Notes: generated from the sequence alone by a model not told the origin. 64,000 nt of DNA from Elusimicrobiota bacterium (GCA_026388155.1 JAPLKI010000018.1:162833-226832); one strand, 5' to 3'. Shown: positions 35,276-43,195, counted from the stretch's first letter. Numbers and translations: made by a program.

Positions 35276-37693
35276 ATGCGTGCCAAAACCCAAAAGTTCA
35301 TTCCTATGGAAAAACTCTTATCAAAATTTACAACGCTCAATAGTAAACAGCTTGCCGCGCTTGACAAAGAATACGGCTGGTCGCTTAACCGGCTTGAGCT
35401 TGAAACAGCCCAAAAATATTTTAAAAAGCTGAGGCGCAAACCCACCCGGGGCGAGCTTGAAACCATAGCCCAGACCTGGTCCGAGCACTGCAAACACAAA
35501 ACCTTTTCCGGCCCCGTTAAATTCCGTTCCGGCCGCAAAGTCAAACGCTACAAAAACCTTTTCAAGGAAACCATCGTCAAGGCCACCCGGCAGCTTAATA
35601 AAAAATGGTGTCTGTCGGTGTTCGAAGATAACGCGGGCGTGGTTGAATTCGGCGCGAACGGCAAGTGGGCGCTTGCCTTCAAGGCGGAAACCCATAACCA
35701 CCCCTGCGCGCTGGAACCCTACGGCGGCGCCGAAACAGGCGTGGGCGGGGTAGTGCGCGATATAATGGGCGTGGGCCTTGGCGCAAAGCCCGTGCTTAAC
35801 ACCGACATATTTTGTTTCGGCAGGCTGGATTCGAAGATGAAACTGCCCAGGAACGCCCTTGGCGCGCGCCGCATATTTGAAGGCGTGGTGGAAGGTGTGC
35901 GCGACTACGGCAACCGCATGGGCATTCCCACGGCGGCCGGAGCCGTGGTTTTTGACGACGGCTACATGCTTAACCCGCTGGTGTTCGTGGGCTGCGCCGG
36001 CATAATCGCGCGCGATAAAATACACAAAAAAGTAAGCCCCGGAGAGCTGATAGTGGTGATAGGCGGCCGCACCGGCCGGGACGGCATACACGGCGCCACT
36101 TTCTCCTCGGCCAATATTGAAGAGGACACCTCAAACTCGGCCGTGCAGATAGGCCACGCTTTGAACGAAAAAAAAGCTTTGGACGCTTTACTGAAAGCCA
36201 GGGATAAAAACCTTTACAGCGCGGTAACGGACTGCGGCGCGGGCGGTTTCTCTTCGGCCATAGGCGAGCTTGCCTCGGAGTGCGGGGCGTTGGTCGATCT
36301 TGAAAAAGCGAAACTTAAAGACACCGCCATAGAGCCCTGGGAAATATGGGTTTCCGAATCGCAGGAGCGCATGGTGCTTGCCGTGCCGCCCAAAAACCTC
36401 AAAAAACTGGTGGAAATACTGGCCGGCGAAAACTGCGGCTACTGCGTACTGGGGCGCTTTACCGGGGACAAAAAACTCAGGGTCAATTTCAACGACGAAA
36501 GCGTGGTGGAGCTGGATAATTCCTTCCTGCACGGCGGAGTTCCCAATTTTGAAAAAAGCGCCGCTTTCCTGCCGCCTGCCACCTGTAACCTGCCACCTGA
36601 ACAAAACAGTAAGCCGTATCATCAGATACTTAAAAGCATTCTTTCCCACCCCAATGTATGCTCGCGCCGCGCCATTGTAAGCCAGTATGACCACGAAGTG
36701 CAGGGCGGCACCGTTATAAAGCCGTTCGTAGGCCCCGGCCAGAACGGGCCTTCCGATGCCGCCGTTATCTGGCCGCAGTCGGCCACGGGTGATATGAAGG
36801 ATTTTTCAGGTTTCGCCATTGCCCACGGCATTAACCCGGCGGTCGGGCGCATAAACCCGTATCTGATGGCTGTTTATGCGGCCGATGAAGCCGTGCGCAA
36901 CCTTTTATGCGTGGGCGCCGATATCACCCGCACGGCGTTCCTTGATAATTTCTGCGCAGGTTCTCCCAAAGACCCCAAAGTGATGGGGGGGCTTGTGATG
37001 GCGGCCGAGGGCTGTTACGACGCAGCCATGGGTTACGGCGCGCCGTTCATTTCCGGCAAGGACAGTTTTTACAACCAGTCAACGGCTGCCGATGGCCGCC
37101 AGTACCCCGTGCCGCTCACGCTTTTGATCTCGGCCGTGGCCCCGGTGGAGGACATACGCAAGTCTTTTACCATGAACCTTAAAAAACCGGGCGATCCGAT
37201 CTACCTCGCCGGCGCGGCCTGCAAGGGCATGGGCGGCTCGATCTACAACGAATTGTACCCGTCCGGCAATAACGCGCTTAGCGGTTTGGATATTAAAGAC
37301 AACGTCAGGCTTTACAAGGCCCTGCTTTCGGCTATGCGCGCGGGATATATTATGTCGGCGCACGATATTTCGGACGGCGGGTTCGCGGCCGCGGCGGCTG
37401 AAATGGCTTTCGCGGGGAATTACGGCGCCGATCTGTGCCCCGAAATGTGTTTTGCCGAAAGCGGCATATCCGAAACCGAACTGCTTTTCGGCGAGGCGCC
37501 TTCAAGGCTGCTGCTTGAGGTGGACAGCGGGTATGAGTCAGAGTTCCTCTCTATTGTGACGGGCCTGCTGGTGGCAAAGGCGGGTTATGTCAATAACCGT
37601 GCCGAACTGACAATAATAAGCGCCCGCGGAAAGGAACTTGTAAAAGAAAAAACCGCCGATTTGCTTGCCTGCTGGCAGAGAGAACTTTTATGA
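35276..37693 (+). CDS. purL: Phosphoribosylformylglycinamidine synthase, PurL subunit
   Basis: About 805 residues from ATG 35276 (an ATG at 35306 is also possible). The frame is open from 35105, but that part lies in a repeat element. Signatures: RGELETIAQTWSEHCKHKTF, with the catalytic-type His; AETHNHPCALEPYGGAETGVGG; GRTGRDGIHGATFSS; and SAHDISDGGFAAAAAEMAFA. With PurS and PurQ it turns FGAR, glutamine and ATP into FGAM. It is slightly longer than Bacillus PurL (about 740). Part of the extra length is a linker at about residues 433-442 (PPATCNLPPEQNSK) coded by the iterated CTGCCACCTG motif at 36575-36599. purQ overlaps by ATGA. Confidence 0.95.
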   Translation: MRAKTQKFIPMEKLLSKFTTLNSKQLAALDKEYGWSLNRLELETAQKYFKKLRRKPTRGELETIAQTWSEHCKHKTFSGPVKFRSGRKVKRYKNLFKETIVKATRQLNKKWCLSVFEDNAGVVEFGANGKWALAFKAETHNHPCALEPYGGAETGVGGVVRDIMGVGLGAKPVLNTDIFCFGRLDSKMKLPRNALGARRIFEGVVEGVRDYGNRMGIPTAAGAVVFDDGYMLNPLVFVGCAGIIARDKIHKKVSPGELIVVIGGRTGRDGIHGATFSSANIEEDTSNSAVQIGHALNEKKALDALLKARDKNLYSAVTDCGAGGFSSAIGELASECGALVDLEKAKLKDTAIEPWEIWVSESQERMVLAVPPKNLKKLVEILAGENCGYCVLGRFTGDKKLRVNFNDESVVELDNSFLHGGVPNFEKSAAFLPPATCNLPPEQNSKPYHQILKSILSHPNVCSRRAIVSQYDHEVQGGTVIKPFVGPGQNGPSDAAVIWPQSATGDMKDFSGFAIAHGINPAVGRINPYLMAVYAADEAVRNLLCVGADITRTAFLDNFCAGSPKDPKVMGGLVMAAEGCYDAAMGYGAPFISGKDSFYNQSTAADGRQYPVPLTLLISAVAPVEDIRKSFTMNLKKPGDPIYLAGAACKGMGGSIYNELYPSGNNALSGLDIKDNVRLYKALLSAMRAGYIMSAHDISDGGFAAAAAEMAFAGNYGADLCPEMCFAESGISETELLFGEAPSRLLLEVDSGYESEFLSIVTGLLVAKAGYVNNRAELTIISARGKELVKEKTADLLACWQRELL
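36575..36599 (+). repeat. Iterated CCTGCCACCTG motif inside purL
   Basis: Two copies of CCTGCCACCTG separated by two or three bases encode part of a Pro-rich linker in PurL. Iterated motifs of this kind are otherwise intergenic in this window. Confidence 0.45.
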
Positions 37694-38430
37694 AAAAACC
37701 CAAAGCGCTCATTCTGCGCGGTTCCGCCACCAACTGCGATGTTGAAACAGCCAACGCTTTCTCCTGCGCGGGGGCGCGCGCGGAGCTTGCTCATATAAAT
37801 GATTTTCTCTCAGGCAAAAAAAGCGTTCTGGACTATGATATTATGGCGTTTCCCGGCGGGTTCTCCTACGGGGATGATATTTCAGCCGGCAAGATATTCG
37901 CGGTAAAGCTTGAAAAAATTTCAGGGGACCTTGATAAATTTATTAAGGACAAAAGGCCCGTTATAGGCATCTGCAACGGGTTTCAGATAATGGTAAAAAC
38001 CGGCCTTTTGCCGCAAAATAAAGGCCGCAAGCGTATTGCCACGCTTTTCACGAACGACTGCGGGCATTTTCTGGCGAAATGGATAAAATTGAGGGTTAAC
38101 CCGAAAAGCCCCTGCATTTTCACCAAAGGCCTGCCTTCTGAAATAGAGCTTCCTATAGCGCACGGTGAAGGGAAGTTTATAACGAAAGACACAAAAACCC
38201 TCTCGGCCATACTCAAAAACGATCTGCACGCGCTTACCTACCCGGATAACCCGAACGGTTCCATGGCGGATATCGCCGGTATCTGTTCCGCTGGCGGGAC
38301 GGTTTTCGGCCTGATGCCGCATCCGGAGCGCAATTTCTTCGCGTGGCAGCACCCGGACCGAAAAAGAACCAAAGAAGCCCTGGCCGTAGGGTATCAGTTC
38401 TTTAAGAATGCCGTAGAATACGTAAGGTAA
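37690..38430 (+). CDS. purQ: Phosphoribosylformylglycinamidine synthase, glutaminase subunit PurQ
   Basis: A protein of 246 residues, class-I glutamine amidotransferase. The ATG overlaps the purL stop as ATGA. The nucleophile Cys is in VIGICNGFQIMVKTGLLP, with FPGGFSYGDDISAGKIFA before it and the His/Glu pair in GLMPHPERNFF. It frees ammonia from glutamine for PurL. It closes the purine run; no clear terminator follows, only repeat-rich DNA. Confidence 0.96.
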   Translation: MKKPKALILRGSATNCDVETANAFSCAGARAELAHINDFLSGKKSVLDYDIMAFPGGFSYGDDISAGKIFAVKLEKISGDLDKFIKDKRPVIGICNGFQIMVKTGLLPQNKGRKRIATLFTNDCGHFLAKWIKLRVNPKSPCIFTKGLPSEIELPIAHGEGKFITKDTKTLSAILKNDLHALTYPDNPNGSMADIAGICSAGGTVFGLMPHPERNFFAWQHPDRKRTKEALAVGYQFFKNAVEYVR

Positions 38431-38476
38431 CGCCGGTTTACTACTTTGGGCCATAAGTTGCATAGATGTATAGTCG

Positions 38477-38709
38477 GGGTCCTGTCGGTGGGATTGATTT
38501 GCGGGGGTTTTCCGGAATTAGGAATTTTCCTTTTACCTAAATAAATTCCTTTAAGGGCTAGGCATGGGTTTGCTCTGGAGCCACATAGCGGATGGGAGGC
38601 TCCAATTCTGATTGGAGGGAAACCACGGGAGGGTTTCCTACGTGGCGTAAGGGCAATCCTATGACTGGCCCGCTCCCCAGACCCCCGCAAATAAATCCCG
38701 CCGCCACCC
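38477..38709 (+). repeat. Stem-loop repeat family, copy 2 (enlarged interior)
   Basis: Ends match the family (GGGTCCTGTC ... GCCGCCACCCC), and the arms pair: GGTGGGATTGATTTGCGGGG with CCCCGCAAATAAATCCCGCC. The interior (about 38520-38670) is unlike the other copies and holds its own palindromes, such as CTCCAAT-TCTG-ATTGGAG and GGAAACC...GGTTTCC. The flank CACGTTTCTCTGGCT to 38734 is shared with copy 3 (50410-50421), so the conserved unit may extend past the stem. Confidence 0.65.
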
Positions 38710-38775
38710 CTTCAATTCTCACGTTTCTCTGGCTATATCCCCGGCGTTTCTTTAAATATAAGGTGATATTTGCCC

Positions 38776-38862
38776 GCCCCGCCCTTTTGGTATCGGAATT
38801 GTGGTTTATCACCCCGCCTATTATAATCTCACGCGCCGTTGATTGCTCCAAAAGGGCGGGGC
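38776..38862. repeat. GCCCCGCCCTTTTGG inverted repeat, intergenic copy
   Basis: Arms GCCCCGCCCTTTTGG (38776-38790) and its perfect complement (38848-38862) enclose 57 bases. The same arms occur inside the YgjP-like gene at 41182-41226, and part of them at 16263-16275. Confidence 0.7.
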
Positions 38863-38949
38863 CCGCCCTTTTCACTATACATCACAGTAACCCACCCGTC
38901 GGTTGCGGTCTCTAGCTTAAACCCCATAGGTACTGGGCCAAAGGGCCTA

Positions 38950-38978
38950 TTGACGCGTGGGACTTTGGACACTTTAAT
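38950..38978 (+). promoter_or_regulatory. Promoter of the L,D-transpeptidase/transglycosylase gene
   Basis: TTGACG (38950-38955), a 17-base spacer, then TTTAAT (38973-38978), about 24 bases before ATG 39002. Positions fit a sigma70-type promoter; the -10 is only partly conserved. Confidence 0.5.
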
Positions 38979-39001
38979 ATAGGCCATGCGGGCATTACAC
39001 T

Positions 39002-40381
39002 ATGAATATGGAAAGGCAAATGTTCAGGTACGCGGCAGCGGCACTTATAACCACCTGCTTTATCAGCGCGGCGGCGGCCCAGAACTCAGCTTTAAACGAT
39101 CTGCTCGGCGCCTCTAAATCCATATCGTCACAGTTCCCTGCGGTGTCGGGCCCTGTAGACACCAACACCGGCGCTGAGTTCGATTACATAGATCCGCGCC
39201 ACATAGTGCCTGCAAAACCCCTGCAAACCGCCCTGTCGTATTATAAAGCGAACAGGAACAGGATCGGGAACCCGAACTACCTGTCGGTCATCGACTTCAC
39301 TCAGCACGCAAGTGCGAAAAGACTTTACCTTATTAATATGCGCACAGGAGCCGTTGAGCGGTTTTTGGTCGCGCATGGCAGCGGGTCCGACCCCTCTCAC
39401 ACCGGCTACGCCACTTATTTTTCCAACGAGGACCGTACGCATGCCTCGTCGCTGGGATTTTACAAAACAGCCGAAACCTATGATGGAGAGCACGGATATT
39501 CTCTGCGACTGGATGGCCTGAGTTCCACCAACAGCAATGCGCGCGAGCGGGCAATTGTGGTTCACGGCGCGGACTATGTCGCCGCGCTTGGAAGAAGCTG
39601 GGGTTGTCCCGCGGTTGAACCGTCGCAGCGGGGGCGCTTGATAGGCATGGTTAAAGGCGGCTCGATAATTTACGCGTATCACCAGCGCTTTAGCTCCGAC
39701 AAAGAAATCACGGATGACGTGAACGAGGGGTACTTGCCGGCTCCCCAGCCGGTCGTGGCTTCCTACGAGCCCCAGCCGGCGGCTGCCGGCGAAGCCGAAG
39801 AGCCCCGATCAGTATCCGTCGCCCAATTGCCGGACGAGCAGGCCTTCATGGTGCGCCAGCCTGCCGAAAAAGACCCGGAAGCGCAGTATTTTGATCCTTC
39901 CCAGTTGAATAACAAGGGCAGCCTGCCCGACTCTATTCCGTATCTCGACATTATTCTGAGGGTATCCAAAGAAAAAGGCGTGGACCCGGCCCTGGTGCTG
40001 GCCGTTATCCAGCAGGAATCCGGCTTTAACCCCAAGGCGCACAGCCCCGCCGGCGCGCTTGGCCTTATGCAGGTGATGCCGGCCACAGCCCGGAGCATGG
40101 GGCTGAAAGACACGCGGCAACTCCTGAACCCGGAAGTTAACATCAAGTACGGCGTCCAATACATTAAAGACCTTTGGGCCGAGTTCGGCGACAAAGATCT
40201 CTCGCGTCTTTCCGCCGGCGATATCACCAGGGCTGACTTAATAAACACCATAGCGGCTTATAACGCCGGTCCGGGCAATGTGAGAAAATACCACGGCATC
40301 CCCCCGTTCAGGGAAACCCAGAACTATCTGGTCAGCGTCAGCGCCAATTTTGAGCAATACAAGAATTTGGCGGAAGCATAA
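39002..40381 (+). CDS. L,D-transpeptidase (YkuD_2-like) fused to a lytic transglycosylase (SLT)
   Basis: A protein of 459 residues. ATG 39002 is the first start; ATG 39020, six codons later, has AAGG nearby and may be the real one. A signal peptide (FRYAAAALITTCFISAAAA) follows. Residues 75-235 match the murein L,D-transpeptidase catalytic family: FLVAHGSGSDP, IVVHGADYV (His 188) and SWGCPAVEP (Cys 202). After a Pro/Ala-rich linker, residues 310-455 are an SLT lytic transglycosylase: VIQQESGFNPKA with the catalytic Glu 339, GALGLMQVMPATA and AAYNAGPGNVRKY. One half could cross-link or trim peptide stems and the other cleaves glycan strands, both in the periplasm. I know the two domains as separate proteins; the fusion is unusual. 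Confidence 0.9.
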   Translation: MNMERQMFRYAAAALITTCFISAAAAQNSALNDLLGASKSISSQFPAVSGPVDTNTGAEFDYIDPRHIVPAKPLQTALSYYKANRNRIGNPNYLSVIDFTQHASAKRLYLINMRTGAVERFLVAHGSGSDPSHTGYATYFSNEDRTHASSLGFYKTAETYDGEHGYSLRLDGLSSTNSNARERAIVVHGADYVAALGRSWGCPAVEPSQRGRLIGMVKGGSIIYAYHQRFSSDKEITDDVNEGYLPAPQPVVASYEPQPAAAGEAEEPRSVSVAQLPDEQAFMVRQPAEKDPEAQYFDPSQLNNKGSLPDSIPYLDIILRVSKEKGVDPALVLAVIQQESGFNPKAHSPAGALGLMQVMPATARSMGLKDTRQLLNPEVNIKYGVQYIKDLWAEFGDKDLSRLSAGDITRADLINTIAAYNAGPGNVRKYHGIPPFRETQNYLVSVSANFEQYKNLAEA

Positions 40382-40447
40382 GCGGTTATCGCGCGGTTAC
40401 CTCCGGGAAAAATCCCGCTTCCTTTACCTGAATCGCACATTATTTTC

Positions 40448-40476
40448 TTGCCTGTAAAATAAAGTTCTTGTATACT
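40448..40476 (+). promoter_or_regulatory. Strong sigma70-type promoter
   Basis: TTGCCT (40448-40453), 17 bases, then TATACT (40471-40476). Transcription would start near 40483, exactly at the base of the terminator-like hairpin that follows. Confidence 0.65.
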
Positions 40477-40482
40477 ATTGGC

Positions 40483-40537
40483 GGGTTATCCCCCGTATTT
40501 GCTTATCGCATTATATTGGGGGATAGCCCTTTTTTTA
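40483..40537 (+). terminator. Promoter-proximal terminator (attenuator or very short RNA)
   Basis: GGGTTATCCCCC (40483-40494) pairs with GGGGGATAGCCC (40518-40529, one G-T pair) around a 23-base loop, followed by seven T. It begins within about 7 bases of the -10 box of the promoter before it. It may end the upstream transpeptidase transcript, act as an attenuator for the yaeQ-like gene, or yield a short stable RNA of about 55 bases. Confidence 0.65.
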
Positions 40538-40589
40538 TCCTGTTGGGGTTTACCGTCGCCCACATTAATTATAGAATTGAATCAGAACT

Positions 40590-41114
40590 ATGACCGTAAG
40601 ATGCGAGCTTAATATAAACGGCGGGACCAGGCGGATACTGCTTGTGGCCAAAGAAGAGGAAACAATTGAGCATGTCGCGCTCAGGCTCGCGGCTGCTATT
40701 CTTTTTTTTGGCCAAGAGCCGGCGCTTGAGGTCGGCCCAAAGCACCCGGCGGTGGTGGATTTCGGTTTTTTTCCGGACCTTCTTGTTACGGATGAAGCGG
40801 GCGCCGTCAGCGTATGGATAGAATGCGGCAATATCGCCACGAACAAGCTTACCAAGGTGGCCAGGCGCCTGCATGGCGCAAGGCTTGTGGCGCTGCGGGA
40901 AAGCCCGGAGGACGGGCGCAGGTTCCGCGAGGTGATAAAAAAAGAGATACCCAAGGGCGAAAAGATAGAGATCTGGGCCTGGCCCAAAGAAGAATTTATA
41001 AAATGGACCGCCGCGCTGCGGGAATCCAGCCATGTTTACGGCGAGGCTTCCGGCAGGTCTTTGAACCTGGTGCTCAACGAAGTTCCCTTCTCCGTGGATC
41101 TTATTTTATGTTGA
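40590..41114 (+). CDS. YaeQ-family protein (PD-(D/E)XK-like fold)
   Basis: A protein of 174 residues, close to E. coli YaeQ (181). The middle has the family block DLLVTDEAGAVSVWIECGN, then KLTKVARRLHGARLVAL, matching the YaeQ region in which an acidic strand and a Lys form a nuclease-like active site. It ends in a strand-rich tail (LNLVLNEVPFSVDLILC). The family has a restriction-endonuclease-like fold and its job is unknown. It overlaps the next gene by seven bases (ATGTTGA), so the two are co-translated. Confidence 0.75.
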   Translation: MTVRCELNINGGTRRILLVAKEEETIEHVALRLAAAILFFGQEPALEVGPKHPAVVDFGFFPDLLVTDEAGAVSVWIECGNIATNKLTKVARRLHGARLVALRESPEDGRRFREVIKKEIPKGEKIEIWAWPKEEFIKWTAALRESSHVYGEASGRSLNLVLNEVPFSVDLILC

Positions 41115-41608
41115 ATGCAGTCTGCCGCGATGTGCGGAACTTTCTGCGGGACCTGGCCCGCGAACTGCCGGATATTTTTCCCGCCCCGCCCTTTTGGGCT
41201 GATGTTAAATCCAAAAGGGCGGGGCGAATGCGGCTTAGCCGCTGCTATTACCCGGATAATGCTTCCCGCAAAGCGGCAAAAGATATCATCCGCGCCAGGG
41301 TTAAGTACTGGGGCGCCGCGCTGAACCTGGAATATGGCCGCGTTTTTATAAAAGACCAGCGCACTTTGTGGGGGAGTTGCTCCGGCAAACGGAACCTTAA
41401 TTTCAACTGGCGCCTGGCCGCCGCGCCCCCGGAAGTGCTGGATTACGTTATCGTGCACGAGCTTTGCCATCTCCGTGAGATGAACCATTCGAAAAGATTC
41501 TGGAGCCTGGTAAGCGGGTTCTATCCGGACTACAAAATGCGCAGGAAATGGCTGAAAGACAATTCACTGCTCCTGCGCAGTAAATCCTTGGAAGTAGCGT
41601 TTAATTAA
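41108..41608 (+). CDS. YgjP/DUF45-type zinc metallopeptidase
   Basis: A protein of 166 residues from ATG 41108; longer frames run inside the yaeQ-like gene. The zinc site is HELCHLREMNHSKRFW (HExxH, third His seven residues on), preceded by RTLWGSCSGKRNLNFNWRL. Both are hallmarks of the YgjP-like (DUF45) family, which is often found with nucleases or restriction systems. The chain is shorter than the usual 220-240 residues. Residues 25-39 (PAPPFWADVKSKRAG) are encoded by a 16-bp perfect inverted repeat that also occurs in intergenic DNA. This suggests an element inserted in frame and may explain a remodelled N-terminus. Confidence 0.85.
   Translation: MLNAVCRDVRNFLRDLARELPDIFPAPPFWADVKSKRAGRMRLSRCYYPDNASRKAAKDIIRARVKYWGAALNLEYGRVFIKDQRTLWGSCSGKRNLNFNWRLAAAPPEVLDYVIVHELCHLREMNHSKRFWSLVSGFYPDYKMRRKWLKDNSLLLRSKSLEVAFN
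41182..41226. repeat. GCCCCGCCCTTTTGG inverted repeat inside a coding sequence
   Basis: Arms CGCCCCGCCCTTTTGG (41182-41197) and CCAAAAGGGCGGGGCG (41211-41226) are perfectly complementary around a 13-base loop, all inside the YgjP-like gene and in frame. An intergenic copy with the same 15-base arms is at 38776-38862. Confidence 0.8.
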
Positions 41609-41611
41609 TTT

Positions 41612-41750
41612 GATTAGCGGCTAGAGGCGAGGGGCTAGGGGGTTATACAGCAGGGGATAGGGGTTAGCGTTTAGGGTAAAAGAAAGGGTAGTTAAGGAAT
41701 ACCTTCCCTCACCCCTATTCTCTATTCGCTATTTGCTATTCGCTGCCCTG
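41612..41750. repeat. Iterated TAGCGGCTAG / CTATTCGCTA element
   Basis: Left part: TTAGCGGCTAGAGGCGAGGG, then a GGATAGGGGTTAGCGTTTAG run. Right part: CCCTCACCCCTATTCTCTAT, then CGCTATTTGCTATTCGCTGC. The halves are roughly complementary and built from short steps of TAGCG or CTATT. Related elements lie at 24.73 and 32.02 kb. No gene is visible. Confidence 0.6.
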
Positions 41751-41751
41751 C

Positions 41752-43020
41752 TCACTCCATCTCTTCTTTCAAGGCCGCGGGGGGCGCGGTCTTTTTATTG
41801 TCTTCTTTCAGAAAGCGCTTTGAGAGGAGGAGTGTCGCCAGGCAATAGCAGACTATAGTTATCAGGAAAGGCAGGGTAAAGCCGGAATCCATCTGCAGGC
41901 GGCCGCTCAGGCGCGCGCCAAGCGAATTGGTAAGGTTCCAGCCGGCCGAATACATGGCGCTGGCGGCCGAATGCTGGGCCGCGGGAAAATGCCCCAGCAT
42001 GAACACGCTGTAAACCGGCCAGCTCGCGTTCATCAGCATGGTGCGGACGAACGCCGCCAGCACGGTGGGCAGCAGCAGGCCGGAAAAGCCCATTGTCGCG
42101 AGAAAGGGTATGGAAAGCGTCTGGAAAGTTATTATGGCCCGCACGCGGCCCTGGCGCTTTACCAGCCACGGCCCCAGCATTCCGCCCACCGCCATGGCAA
42201 GCGGCATAAGGGACATAAAAAATCCCAGGCTGCCTATGTGCAGGTCAAAACCGCTCTTGAAGAAGATATTAAGGTAGGGCATTATCATACCCGCGCCGAA
42301 GCCTATTATCAGCTGCGGCGCGAACACCATAAGCGCGCGCGAAAGTTTTATCCCGGAGAAGGCTCCGCTTTCCGTGCCGCGGGCGGCGGCGTTTTCCTTT
42401 ATCTTAAGCGCCGGCCAGGCGGCCGCCGCAAGCAAAGCGCAGGCGGCAAGCATGGTAAGCCGGTAGGCCGCCGCCCCCTCCTCGCCTCCGAAAAACAACT
42501 TCGCCCCGAATCCGGCAAGCCAGCCCGCCGCCAGGTTGCCCGCGAAAGCCGCCGTCATTGAAGCCGCGAACTGGTAGCTGAAAAGATTCTGCCGTTCGCT
42601 TTCGGAGGAACTCCTGGCCATCAGCGGGAAAGCGGTTATTGAAAAGAAGGCGCCGGACGCGCCGGACAGGACCGAGAAAAAAAGGAGAGCCGTTCTGCCC
42701 GGCAGCAGCGAAAGCCCGGTCATGGCCGCGAAGCCCAGGGCCAGCGAAAAAAGCAGGTTTTTACGGGCTGAAATTTTTGAACACATCAGCGCCAGCGGCA
42801 CGGAGAGCACCGCCAGCGTCAGCGAGGGCAGGGCGCCCAGCGAGCCGAGAAAGTCACGGTTGTAGCCAAGTTTCAAGATGTAGAGATTGAACACCAGGCC
42901 GAACACGCTTTGCGCGAAAGCCAGCAAAAAAGACATGGCGAGGAACCGCCGCGCGTTCGGCTGGAAGGCGCACAGGGTGGCAAAGGATTTTTTAAAGATA
43001 TCGCGCATGATGAATGCCAT
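41752..43020 (-). CDS. Major facilitator superfamily transporter
   Basis: About 422 residues with 11-12 hydrophobic segments in two halves. The first half starts RRFLAMSFLLAFAQSVFGLVF with a KLGYNRDFLGSLGALPSL loop. The second starts LSRALMVFAPQLIIGFGAGM with a GPWLVKRQGRVRAI loop. The substrate is unknown; no nearby gene gives a hint. Two starts are possible: ATG 43020 and ATG 43008. A longer frame to 43047 runs into the GCCATAAG repeat and should not be used. No clear ribosome site is seen because the repeat abuts the gene. Confidence 0.8.
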   Translation of the reverse strand: MAFIMRDIFKKSFATLCAFQPNARRFLAMSFLLAFAQSVFGLVFNLYILKLGYNRDFLGSLGALPSLTLAVLSVPLALMCSKISARKNLLFSLALGFAAMTGLSLLPGRTALLFFSVLSGASGAFFSITAFPLMARSSSESERQNLFSYQFAASMTAAFAGNLAAGWLAGFGAKLFFGGEEGAAAYRLTMLAACALLAAAAWPALKIKENAAARGTESGAFSGIKLSRALMVFAPQLIIGFGAGMIMPYLNIFFKSGFDLHIGSLGFFMSLMPLAMAVGGMLGPWLVKRQGRVRAIITFQTLSIPFLATMGFSGLLLPTVLAAFVRTMLMNASWPVYSVFMLGHFPAAQHSAASAMYSAGWNLTNSLGARLSGRLQMDSGFTLPFLITIVCYCLATLLLSKRFLKEDNKKTAPPAALKEEME

Positions 43021-43195
43021 AAGCTGTAAGGGCGCCGCGCCCGCCATAAGCCATAAGCCTTAGGCTATATGCGAAGAACGCCATACGCTTTAGGCCATAA
43101 GCCATGCGGCTGGAACAGCCGCGCCGTAAGCCGTACGCCATAAGCTATATGCTTTAAAGGAATTCCTTAAAGGCCTATGGCATAAAGCGTATAGC
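43021..43195. repeat. Array of GCCATAAG / GCCTATGGC-type short repeats
   Basis: About 175 bases made of variants of one 7-9-base step: GCCATAAG, CCTTAGGCTATA, GCCATACGC, TTTAGGCCATAAGCCAT, CGTAAGCCGTACGCCATAAG, GGCCTATGGC, GTATAGCCTATGGC. Many steps are palindromic to each other, so the whole stretch can fold back. A shorter piece lies at 22108-22150. It fills the gap between the two leftward genes. Confidence 0.7.

Noticed and set aside
38592..38915. Open frames on both strands after purQ (38394-38690, 38558-38875, 38592-38915)
   Set aside because: All lie in repeat elements and palindromes, with no ribosome sites or recognisable residues.
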